From: CAYNST01 sp964546435
GTDB taxonomy: Bacteria; Pseudomonadota; Gammaproteobacteria; Pseudomonadales; Cellvibrionaceae
Direction of reading: 5' to 3'
Assembly (NCBI GenBank): GCA_964546435.1
Contig: CAZJKJ010000006.1
Location: 1-64,000 of the forward strand
DNA length: 64,000 bases
Notes under the pieces: generated by a model
The model's database searches: none
Told to the model about the DNA's origin: nothing
The model's input: only the letters and a program-made list of their open reading frames with translations
Part shown: positions 42,960-51,262 of the stretch, piece by piece
Position numbering within the stretch: position 1 is the first letter of the stretch
Layout: each line of letters begins with the position of its first letter
Program-made: the position numbers and the translations under genes

Positions 42960-44436
42960 ATACGACGTTGCAGAGCCTGAGCCCTCAGCGCTCGTCGAGT
43001 CGCTGAGGGCTTTCGGATACAGTTTGCGAACTGCCATTGCAGACCTTGTTGATAATTGCATCTCTGCAGCCGCTAAAAATGTCTGGATCAGGTTTGAGTG
43101 GGACGGCGCTCATTCTTTTATTGCCATCAGAGATGATGGCAGTGGAATGACTGATGGCGAACTGATAGAAGCCATGAGGCCGGGGTCAAGAAGTCCTCTG
43201 GAGGAACGAGCGCCAAGCGATCTTGGCAGATTTGGACTCGGACTTAAGACGGCTTCCTTTTCACAGTGCCGACGTCTTTCTGTTCTCACTAAATCTATGG
43301 GTTCAGCCTGTGTCACCCGCTGCTGGGATCTCGATTACATCAAGGCGTCTGGAAAGTGGCGTCTCCTTAAAGCGGTCAATCAGTATCGACTTTTTGAAAT
43401 AGGAGAAGAAATAGGACAACAGGGGACAATTGTTCTCTGGGAGGAAATGGATCGAGTGACTGGGTCCGCACGCACGGAAGACAATAATGCCTACAACCGC
43501 TTCCTCGAAGCCATTGACGAAGTTAAAGTACACATTGCAATGGTATTTCATCGCTATCTGGAAAAGCGGGATGGTATCAATATCTTCATCAATGGTCGCC
43601 AGCTAGAGGCTTGGGACCCGTTTCTGCGGAAGGAAAAGTCAACACAGGAACTCCCTTCTGAAAAGCTATTCTGCAGGGGCGCATGTCTCACCGTTACCCC
43701 TTACGTGCTGCCGCATCAGTCAAAGTTGACACAGAGCAAGCACAGGGCGGCTGCAGGCCCCCAGGGCTGGAATGCTCAACAGGGCTTCTACGTCTATCGA
43801 AATGAACGCCTGCTCGTTCCTGGTGAATGGCTTGGACTCGGCTTTCAGAAAGAAGAGCATCACAAACTTGCAAGAATCCAGATCGACCTGCCTAACAATA
43901 TTGATGATGAGTGGCAGATTGACGTAAAGAAGTCTCGGGCCAAACCTCCGGGTTATCTCCGCTCCGATTTAAAAAGAATCGCCAAACTGACACGAGAGCA
44001 GGCGGTTCAGATATATCGTCACAGAGGAAAGGTCATTGCGAGAAAGTCCTCCCAAGAGCATGTTTTTCTCTGGCAGCAGAAAATTAGACACGGAAAGTAC
44101 TTCTACGAGATAAACCGTGATCACCCACTTATTCAGTCCTCCCTTCGCGAGTTCGGGGGCGATAAAATCGAGCCCGTTCTGCGGCTGCTGGAAGAGACCA
44201 TTCCTGCGTCTCACATCATCATTACCAGCTCTGAAGAACCAGAGAGGATGAGCAGTCCGCTGGAGGGTGCGAAATACGCAGAGGTAAGGCCTCTCCTGAA
44301 AAAGATGTACAGTTCATTCCAGAAGCATGGATTCAGTCGGGAGGAAATATTTGATCGTCTCGCAACGATGGAGCCATTCATTCAGAATTCCGAGTTTATA
44401 GAAACCTTTAGAGAAGAGCCCGAAGGAGGTATTTAG
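42916..44436 (+). CDS. MORC/MutL-like GHKL ATPase
   Basis: 506 residues from a GTG that overlaps vsr by 44 bases. An N-terminal GHKL ATPase has the N-box 'AIADLVDNCISAAA', G1 'IRDDGSGMTD' and G2 'GRFGLGLKTASFSQC', followed by an S5-like transducer region and a C-terminal part without recognised motifs. The N-box has Asp where MutL and MORC have the catalytic Glu (ELVEN/ELLDN). Iyer, Abhiman and Aravind (2008) described such bacterial paraMORC ATPases in restriction-modification neighbourhoods. It is likely a clamp that loads or translocates the associated nuclease on DNA. Confidence 0.9.
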   Translation: MKVKQGPITEPSPDEYDVAEPEPSALVESLRAFGYSLRTAIADLVDNCISAAAKNVWIRFEWDGAHSFIAIRDDGSGMTDGELIEAMRPGSRSPLEERAPSDLGRFGLGLKTASFSQCRRLSVLTKSMGSACVTRCWDLDYIKASGKWRLLKAVNQYRLFEIGEEIGQQGTIVLWEEMDRVTGSARTEDNNAYNRFLEAIDEVKVHIAMVFHRYLEKRDGINIFINGRQLEAWDPFLRKEKSTQELPSEKLFCRGACLTVTPYVLPHQSKLTQSKHRAAAGPQGWNAQQGFYVYRNERLLVPGEWLGLGFQKEEHHKLARIQIDLPNNIDDEWQIDVKKSRAKPPGYLRSDLKRIAKLTREQAVQIYRHRGKVIARKSSQEHVFLWQQKIRHGKYFYEINRDHPLIQSSLREFGGDKIEPVLRLLEETIPASHIIITSSEEPERMSSPLEGAKYAEVRPLLKKMYSSFQKHGFSREEIFDRLATMEPFIQNSEFIETFREEPEGGI

Positions 44437-47217
44437 ATGAGCAAGTACGGATATGAGGACGTTAAGGCAACGGTCATGAAGAGGCTTCGTAAAGAAGAAA
44501 CCGTCACCGCTGATAAAATTTTGAAAGAATTGAATGCGCTTCTCGACGCTTTTGAATCGGCGGATATGGTTGACGAAGTCGATCGCGACCTGCTCTACCG
44601 GGAGATTTACAGCCAAGTCAGTGTCTGGCAGCCAGATCCATCGAGTTTGCGCGACAAAAAACACAAGAATTGGCTTCCTGAGCGCAAAGCCGAAATCAAG
44701 TGGGGTTTCTGGAGGCGATATCAACAGTATCTCGAGGAAGAAAAGAGCTGGTCTACTGATGTTACCGGGAAGCTGGATGTGGTCACAAATGATATCCTGG
44801 GTGACGTTGGAAACCCGACGCAGTCAGGAGCATGGGATCGGCGGGGTATGGTCGTCGGCGATGTACAATCAGGCAAAACAGCAAACTATACGGGACTTAT
44901 CTGCAAGGCGGTGGACGCGGGATACAAGCTCGTTATAGTGCTGGCGGGCATGACGAATGATTTGCGCAGTCAAACACAGTCCCGCCTTGATGCAGAATTC
45001 CTTGGTTTTGAGAGTGAACTTGGTAAGCTTCACGAAAGCGGAAGCCGCATCGGTGTGGGAAAAATTGAAGATCACGGTCAACTGATTGTTCAGCCACTTA
45101 CGTACAGCGCTCATGGTGGAGACTTTCGGGCCAGAAACGGTTCTAACGTTCAGCTTGGTGGCAATCCCCTGCTGCTTGTCGTGAAGAAAAATACCTCAGT
45201 TCTCGAACGCATTATCAGCTGGGTTGAGGGTCAATCCCAGACCAACCCAGAAACCGGTGAAAAAATCGTCAACGGCATTCCTCTTTTACTGCTGGATGAC
45301 GAGGCTGATAACGCATCAGTAAACACGAAGGACCCCGAGAGAGATCCTACAGCCATTAACCGGGCCATAAGGAAAATACTGAAGACGTTTTCTCAGAGCT
45401 CATACATCGGTTATACCGCCACGCCTTTTGCCAATATCTTCATTCTTCCTCCGGATGAAGAGAGAGAAAGGTCAGAGTACGGCGAGGATCTTTTCCCACG
45501 AAGCTTTATCTACTACATCGATCCCCCGAGTAACTATATCGGGGCGACGAAGGTCTTCGGACTTTCAGATAACATCGACGGCCTGTCTTCCGAAGACAAG
45601 AGTCTTCCTCTCATCAGGCACGCCGAAGATGCCGGGCAGTATTTCCCTGCCAAGCATAAAAAACACCTTCCGGTAGATGGCCTGCCTGACACGATGATTG
45701 AAGCAATCCGAACGTTTATTCTGTCCTGCGCTGCCCGCCGGGTCAGGGGGCAGAAGAATGTTCACAACACAATGCTGATTCATGTGACCAGATTAAATGA
45801 CGTACAGGGAAAGGTTATTGAACTGGTAAAAAATGAACTGGTCTGCATTCAAAGGTCTCTTGAATTCAATACAGGAGCACAATGGAAGGAGCTTTTAGCA
45901 GAGCTGGAAAATCTCTGGGAGAAAGATTTCGTTGTGAGCACCGCTTCTATCATCAAGCGGATAGGTGATCCGCTTATAACCCCGATCCTGTGGAGTGAGG
46001 TATCCAAAGAACTGTCAGAAGCCGCGCTGAAGATTCAAGTCAGGGGTATCAATGGCATGGCTGAAGGTGTTCTTGACTATGCGGAAAACCCGAAAGGTCT
46101 GAATGTTATCGCGATTGGCGGAGATAAGCTGTCCCGTGGTCTTACCCTCGACGGACTGAGCGTCAGCTACTATACCCGTCCGACTAAAAACTATGACACG
46201 CTGCTTCAGATGGGACGCTGGTTCGGATACAGACCCGGATATCTCGATTTGTGCCGACTTTATACTACTGAAGAAATTGATGGATGGTATCAGCATATTG
46301 CGGTCGCAACTGAAGAGCTGAAGCGTGAGTTCAAGCTTATGGCGCTTAGCAGCCTGACACCTGAAGACTACGGACTTAAAATCAGAACACATGCGAATGG
46401 CCTGAGTATCACTGCGGCCAACAAGATCAGAAGCGGCAAAAAAATGCGGGTTACATTCTCCGACACCCTGGCTCAGACAACAGTTTTTGATAAGAAGAAA
46501 GATACGCAGCTACATAACTTCCTGCATGTCGATAAGTGGATCGAAGGACTTGGGCCATTTGACGGCAGAAAGAGAAATAATTATCTGTGGAACGAAGTCA
46601 ATTCCGATCAAATTCACTCGCTCTTGACCGGATTTAAGATTCACCCCTTTTCGCGGGGAGCCGACCCTGGGCTCATCAGCAAATACATTGAGAAAGTTAA
46701 CGACTTTGACGAGCTCATCTCATGGACAGTGGCCCTGATGTCGAGCAGCACTGCCAAAATCCAGCACACTGTCGGTGGACATCTGACCGGCCTGATAGTG
46801 CGTAATGCTGACGATTCTGAAAATGACCTTTACAGACTGAAGAAGGCCAACATTATCAGCCCGGAGGACCAACACATTGACCTTACTGATTCCCAGGTTG
46901 CTGCAGCTCTAGCGGCTACGGTAAATGCCTGGGAAAGAGGTACGCCAAGGACAGGGGCGGGCGCAAAGTACAAGTCCAAGCCCACTTCGCCCAGCGGTCC
47001 CTTCATACGCCAGACAAGGAGCTCCCGGCGAGGCCTGCTGCTGATTTACCCGCTGGACTCCAGCGAGGTGAAGCTAGGCGGAGAACGGTTCACAGCCATG
47101 CCCATCATCGGCATGGCGATGAGTTTCCCCGTGAGCAACAAGAGCACCACGGTCGAGTACCAGGCAAACACCAAGTACTGGGTTGACCGTTATGGAGATG
47201 ACGAAGAAGATGTTTAA
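44437..47217 (+). CDS. Z1-domain superfamily 2-like ATPase
   Basis: 926 residues, starting on the base after the preceding stop and preceded by a strong GAAGGAGG site. Helicase-type motifs: Walker A 'VVGDVQSGKTANYTG' (about 139-148 for the loop core), Walker B 'LLLDDEADNAS' (DDEAD at 287-291), motif III-like 'IGYTATPFANIF' and motif V/VI-like 'GGDKLSRGLTLDGL' and 'QMGRWFGYRPGY' (about 591). The central Z1 domain gives the family its name. It should couple ATP hydrolysis to DNA movement or remodelling in concert with the nuclease. It is the largest protein of the operon and its core motor. Confidence 0.93.
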   Translation: MSKYGYEDVKATVMKRLRKEETVTADKILKELNALLDAFESADMVDEVDRDLLYREIYSQVSVWQPDPSSLRDKKHKNWLPERKAEIKWGFWRRYQQYLEEEKSWSTDVTGKLDVVTNDILGDVGNPTQSGAWDRRGMVVGDVQSGKTANYTGLICKAVDAGYKLVIVLAGMTNDLRSQTQSRLDAEFLGFESELGKLHESGSRIGVGKIEDHGQLIVQPLTYSAHGGDFRARNGSNVQLGGNPLLLVVKKNTSVLERIISWVEGQSQTNPETGEKIVNGIPLLLLDDEADNASVNTKDPERDPTAINRAIRKILKTFSQSSYIGYTATPFANIFILPPDEERERSEYGEDLFPRSFIYYIDPPSNYIGATKVFGLSDNIDGLSSEDKSLPLIRHAEDAGQYFPAKHKKHLPVDGLPDTMIEAIRTFILSCAARRVRGQKNVHNTMLIHVTRLNDVQGKVIELVKNELVCIQRSLEFNTGAQWKELLAELENLWEKDFVVSTASIIKRIGDPLITPILWSEVSKELSEAALKIQVRGINGMAEGVLDYAENPKGLNVIAIGGDKLSRGLTLDGLSVSYYTRPTKNYDTLLQMGRWFGYRPGYLDLCRLYTTEEIDGWYQHIAVATEELKREFKLMALSSLTPEDYGLKIRTHANGLSITAANKIRSGKKMRVTFSDTLAQTTVFDKKKDTQLHNFLHVDKWIEGLGPFDGRKRNNYLWNEVNSDQIHSLLTGFKIHPFSRGADPGLISKYIEKVNDFDELISWTVALMSSSTAKIQHTVGGHLTGLIVRNADDSENDLYRLKKANIISPEDQHIDLTDSQVAAALAATVNAWERGTPRTGAGAKYKSKPTSPSGPFIRQTRSSRRGLLLIYPLDSSEVKLGGERFTAMPIIGMAMSFPVSNKSTTVEYQANTKYWVDRYGDDEEDV

Positions 47218-48223
47218 GGATCTTTGGACTAACCTTGAAGCATCTGTGAGCCATAAAGCTGGGCCAGGCACAGCCAAACGTCTGGTCGGTTTGGATGCGA
47301 TATGTCCAATGTTCATTGGTGTAAAGTCCCCGGGAATGCTGCGCACCTTCATTCTTGAGGTTCCAAAGAGCAGCGCGCCGCTGCCGGATATCGGTGTCTC
47401 GAGAGGACTCGATTTTACCGTTCAGATTACGGGGAATGAAATCCTGCCGGATCACGTGAGCCTGATACTTTCATCCTGCGCCGTTGGGTATAACGACATA
47501 TTTGCGTCTATCACGGAAGATCTTTTCAGCAAGCTTCATCCTCTCACCAGAAGGAAGGAAGTCATTGCAGGTTTCTTTACCCGAGTCCGGCTCTGGCAGA
47601 TTTTCTTTGACAAGCTGGGAGAAGGAGGTCTATCAGAAGAATCTCAGCGTGGTCTGTACGGTGAGCTCCGATTCTTAAGAGATTATGTTTTTCCTGTTGC
47701 AGCCAGTCTGGAGAGAGCGGTGGTCGCGTGGACCGGCCCCAGAAGCAGGCAGCATGACTTCCAGTTTGGTGCCGTCTCAGTAGAGGTGAAAACATGTGCC
47801 TCAAAACAGCATCAGAAACTTCAGATCGCCAGTGAACAGCAGCTTGACGAAACAACCGTTGAAAAGCTCTACCTTTATTATCTTTCAGTTGCGCTCATCG
47901 AAGGTGGGGCTGATACATTACCGGTCCTTATTGATGACATCAGAGCCATTCTAATACCTCACCCGGGTGCCCTCTCAGAGTTTGATAATCTGCTGATCGA
48001 AGCGGGCTATGTCGACTCGCACAGAGCAAAATACGACCCCACTGGGTACTCGATCAGGGAGTCTGCAGCTTTCATAGTGAAAGGCAATTTTCCAAGAGTT
48101 CGTGAGAGTGATATTCGCCTGGGCGTCGGCGACGTGAAGTACTCCATCTCCGTCGCACAATGTAGAACCTATGAAGTACCCTCTTCAGAAATTTCACTGG
48201 AAATCGGGGAGACCTGTGGATGA
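47192..48223 (+). CDS. PD-(D/E)XK nuclease of the DUF4420 family
   Basis: 343 residues from the ATG at 47192; ATGs at 47198 and 47210 and a TTG at 47183 are alternatives, all overlapping the end of the Z1 gene. The restriction-endonuclease core is 'GLYGELRFL' (Glu), 'RQHDFQFGAVSVEVKTC' (Asp ... Glu-x-Lys), i.e. the D-(X)n-E-x-K metal site. This family is regularly placed between Z1 and AIPR genes. It is the best candidate for the double-strand-cutting subunit. The stop overlaps the AIPR start by 4 bases. Confidence 0.88.
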   Translation: MEMTKKMFKDLWTNLEASVSHKAGPGTAKRLVGLDAICPMFIGVKSPGMLRTFILEVPKSSAPLPDIGVSRGLDFTVQITGNEILPDHVSLILSSCAVGYNDIFASITEDLFSKLHPLTRRKEVIAGFFTRVRLWQIFFDKLGEGGLSEESQRGLYGELRFLRDYVFPVAASLERAVVAWTGPRSRQHDFQFGAVSVEVKTCASKQHQKLQIASEQQLDETTVEKLYLYYLSVALIEGGADTLPVLIDDIRAILIPHPGALSEFDNLLIEAGYVDSHRAKYDPTGYSIRESAAFIVKGNFPRVRESDIRLGVGDVKYSISVAQCRTYEVPSSEISLEIGETCG

Positions 48224-50280
48224 ACCAGAAGGACGCGCTTAATTCGTTTAGTGAAGACCTGCTGCAGGAAGTACTGACAGGGACAGACGATCCGGATGAC
48301 GGCGGGTTCAAGGTAGACCAGTTCACTCGAACGGTCGCAGATTACCTCATCGACGCCGGTGAAATTGAAGAGATAAACATCTGCTTCTATAAATCCAGAG
48401 GAATGCAGCTTAACGGTTACAACGTAAACCAGGATGAGGATTGCTTAGACATATTTGTATCAATTTTCAATCAGCAGGTGCCCCCTGTCACTGTTTCAAA
48501 GGCGCAGTGCGAAACAGCTTTTAGACAGGCGGAATCCTGTCTCCGAAAGGGTCTTTCCGGGTTGCACCGTACACTCGAAGAATCATCGGAAAGTTACGAC
48601 GCCTTTCAGAGAGTGTATGATCTCAAGGACAGTCTTGTCAGTTGCAGAATATTTTTATTGACTGATGGTATTGTAAATCAGGATGTCTTTCACTTCGACG
48701 ATGACGGTGACATTTCAGTTTCTCTGAACGTGTGGGATGTTGCACGTCTTTACCGTCTTGTCAGTTCTGGAAAAAAATACGAATCCATTGAAATTAACTT
48801 TCGTGAGGAATTTGGTCAGAGTATTCCCTGTCTTTCTCTCGCTGACCCTAAATCAGATTACAAGGGTTACCTTGCTGTCATTCCAGGAGAAATTCTTGCC
48901 AGCATTTACGAAAAATATGGACCACGTTTGCTTGAAAGAAACGTCAGATCATTTCTACAAGCTAGAGGTAGCGTAAACAAAGGAATCCGCAATACTATCA
49001 TTAAAGAACCTCATCGCTTCTTCGCTTACAATAATGGTGTTTCAGCAACCGCTGATGACATCGAGTTTGACAAAGAGAGCGGACTGTCGATTGCGAAGAT
49101 CCGCAATCTGCAGATTGTAAATGGCGGTCAGACCACAGCCTCGCTTTACTACACTGCCAAGAAAGACAAGGCTGATCTGCAGGGAATTTTTGTTCAGGCA
49201 AAAATATCGGTAATCCCGGAAGAGCATCTTGAGGATATCGTTCCACTCATCTCACGGTTTGCCAACAGCCAGAACAAAGTTAACGATGCTGACTTCTACG
49301 CAAACGACCCATTCCATGTAGAAATTGAAGGTCTCTCCCGGACAACCTGGGCGCCTGCGATTGACGGCTCCAGCAGGCAGTCCAAGTGGTTTTACGAACG
49401 GGCAAGAGGACAATATCTCGACGCGAAGGCTAGAGAGGGAACGCCAGCGAGGAAACGCCAGTTTGATGCAACGTTTCCCACTCACCAGAAGTTTACAAAG
49501 ACAGATCTAGCGAAGTACGAAAATACATGGATACAGCTTCCGCACATTGTCAGTCTTGGTGCACAGAAAAATTTTAATGATTTTACAATCAGACTTAAGG
49601 AGCGAGGACGCGTCGATGTCGATGGCAGGTATTTTGAACATCTGGTAGCTAAAGCAATTATCTTCAGTAAAGCTGACCGAATTGTCCGCGAACAAAATTT
49701 TGGTGGGTACAAGGCGAACATTGTTGCTTATACGATAGCCTATATTTCCAATCACACATCTCAGCGAATTGACCTGGATAAAATCTGGAGGAGCCAGAAT
49801 ATATCCGTAGCGCTTCAACAGACAATTCGCGATGTTTCAATAGCGGTATATCGCGTCATTGCCTCCCCCCCCAACGGAAAGAACGTTACAGAGTGGTGCA
49901 AGCGTAAGGAGTGCTGGGAAAAGGTTAAAGACATGAATATCCGCATGGACCCGGCGCTGGCACATGAACTTATTGATATATCTCGTCCTGTAAATCAAAA
50001 AAGTGGTAATCAGGGTCTAAACGCCCCTAATAAGGGTGAGCAACTCATGATTGATGAAGTTACAGCTGTGCCTGCTGAAATATGGTTCCAGATCTCCAAA
50101 TGGTCGAAGGAGACGGGAAATCTCCAGCCTTGGCAACGAAGTCTTGCATTCTCCCTGGGCAAACTTACTAGCCGATCCAGCCAAATAAGCGTAAAGCAGG
50201 CAAAGCATGGCGCAGCCATCTTTGATGAGGTGCGCCGGCTTGGTTTCAAACCGGAAAAGAATACTGATACGGACGAGTGA
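48220..50280 (+). CDS. AIPR (abortive infection phage resistance) family protein, last gene of the island
   Basis: 686 residues. The AIPR domain is recognised from 'GIRNTIIKEPHRFFAYNNGVSATAD' (outline: RFFAYNNGVSATA), 'LQIVNGGQTTASLYYTAKK' and 'ISRFANSQNKVNDADFYAN', in the middle third. The N-terminal 200 residues and C-terminal 150 residues are less defined. Members are linked to phage abortive infection and to paraMORC/Z1 islands; the enzymatic activity is uncertain, though a nuclease-like role has been suggested. It is translationally coupled to the nuclease gene and ends the operon; no terminator is obvious after it. Confidence 0.9.
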   Translation: MNQKDALNSFSEDLLQEVLTGTDDPDDGGFKVDQFTRTVADYLIDAGEIEEINICFYKSRGMQLNGYNVNQDEDCLDIFVSIFNQQVPPVTVSKAQCETAFRQAESCLRKGLSGLHRTLEESSESYDAFQRVYDLKDSLVSCRIFLLTDGIVNQDVFHFDDDGDISVSLNVWDVARLYRLVSSGKKYESIEINFREEFGQSIPCLSLADPKSDYKGYLAVIPGEILASIYEKYGPRLLERNVRSFLQARGSVNKGIRNTIIKEPHRFFAYNNGVSATADDIEFDKESGLSIAKIRNLQIVNGGQTTASLYYTAKKDKADLQGIFVQAKISVIPEEHLEDIVPLISRFANSQNKVNDADFYANDPFHVEIEGLSRTTWAPAIDGSSRQSKWFYERARGQYLDAKAREGTPARKRQFDATFPTHQKFTKTDLAKYENTWIQLPHIVSLGAQKNFNDFTIRLKERGRVDVDGRYFEHLVAKAIIFSKADRIVREQNFGGYKANIVAYTIAYISNHTSQRIDLDKIWRSQNISVALQQTIRDVSIAVYRVIASPPNGKNVTEWCKRKECWEKVKDMNIRMDPALAHELIDISRPVNQKSGNQGLNAPNKGEQLMIDEVTAVPAEIWFQISKWSKETGNLQPWQRSLAFSLGKLTSRSSQISVKQAKHGAAIFDEVRRLGFKPEKNTDTDE

Positions 50281-50447
50281 CGAGTTATGTTGCGTTCCGA
50301 ACGACTTTTATCGCTACGTAGTTGACGCGAAATTGTGCAAATATTAGGTAGCTGGCGAAAGTAAATCGAGTGCGCCAGCCGCGTATCTGAAAAAAGATGA
50401 GAAGGAATTTCACAACTTACGCTCACCCTTCACTGCCTAACCGCGTC

Positions 50448-50469
50448 ATCCTGCGCGAAGTCGCAGGAT
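50448..50469. repeat. REP-like hairpin
   Basis: ATCCTGCG-CGAAGT-CGCAGGAT, a perfect 8-base stem with a 6-base loop, set in CGTCATCCTGCGCGAAG... context similar to the GTCATTCCCGCG-type dispersed repeats of many proteobacteria. There is a single copy in this window, close to the right edge of the defence island. Confidence 0.5.
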
Positions 50470-50683
50470 CCACCGTCGTCTTCGCATAGGAAAGGGCGGC
50501 GAGCAGTTCTGACCGGTTTTTGATGAAACTATGTTTTGTGCACGTTCCAGGTTGCCGAATAACTCAAAGCTACTCGGCTGCGGGATAGGGTCATTGTTAG
50601 TCTGGTTTAACGCCGCAAAAGCAACGCCGATGGCTTTTCACCAACCGTCCAGATTTGTCTACAGGTTTCGAGTTGAGCTGTAC

Positions 50684-50689
50684 TATAAT
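50684..50689 (+). promoter_or_regulatory. -10 element of the DUF3015 gene promoter
   Basis: A perfect TATAAT, 53 bases before the ATG of the DUF3015 gene. The best -35 candidates at suitable distance (ACAGGT region near 50661) are weak, so the promoter may need an activator or use the AT-rich upstream DNA. Confidence 0.45.
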
Positions 50690-50742
50690 TCCGGCGGCAC
50701 TGTGTGCCTACTTAAGAAATTTATAGTAATCAGGGAAATTAT

Positions 50743-51237
50743 ATGAAGAAATTGACACTTGCCACTATGGCCATTCTTGGCTGCATGTCCATCAACGGTC
50801 ATGCACGTGAATTCGCAGACATCTACACCGACTGCGGTCTGGGTGCCATGATTGCGCCTACCAACGCTGCGGTTGCAGCGGTGACCAACGTGACTTGGGA
50901 TCTGGGCACGACTGCCATTTCCTCTAATGCCTCTTCTGAAGACTCTTGTAAAGGCGGCCAGGAGCGCGCCGCTGCTCTTATATATCAGGCCTATCCTTCT
51001 GTTGAATCTGATCTGGCCGCCGGCCAGGGTGAGTACATCAGTGCTCTGCTGAATACTGCGGGCTGCGATGCGGCGGCGCATGCTGATATCGTCAATGCAC
51101 TGCGTTCTGATCTGGCAGTGCTGACGGCTCAAGAAGGCTATGACACAAGCTCGCGCGAACAAAAAGCCGGTAGCCTGTACGGTTCTATGACGCAAACTCT
51201 AAGCTCCTCGTTTGCGCACGCTTGCCCGCTGAGTTGA
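50743..51237 (+). CDS. DUF3015 periplasmic protein
   Basis: 164 residues with a Sec signal peptide (MKKLTLATMAILGCMSINGHA). The mature part has four cysteines and the DUF3015 pattern of 'DCGLGAMIAP' early, 'VTNVTWDLGTTAISSNASSEDSCKG' (outline: TWDLGTTAISSN...SC) in the middle and 'GCD' later. Function unknown. Commonly found directly upstream of a DUF4105 gene, as here, and followed by a terminator hairpin that overlaps that gene. Confidence 0.88.
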   Translation: MKKLTLATMAILGCMSINGHAREFADIYTDCGLGAMIAPTNAAVAAVTNVTWDLGTTAISSNASSEDSCKGGQERAAALIYQAYPSVESDLAAGQGEYISALLNTAGCDAAAHADIVNALRSDLAVLTAQEGYDTSSREQKAGSLYGSMTQTLSSSFAHACPLS

Positions 51238-51262
51238 ATTCCATTGATTATCGGATAAGTTC

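Larger units (their letters stand above)
50281..50742. other. Right flank of the defence island
   Basis: 462 bases with no gene. Contains a REP-like hairpin at 50448-50469 and the promoter of the DUF3015 gene near 50684. A frame of 71 codons at 50531-50746 is open but has no family character. Base composition changes from AT-rich to host-like within this stretch, so the island boundary is probably here; I found no direct repeat matching the left flank. Confidence 0.5.

Noticed and set aside
40984..50280. Prophage
   Set aside because: No integrase, capsid, terminase or lysis genes; all six genes fit a defence operon.
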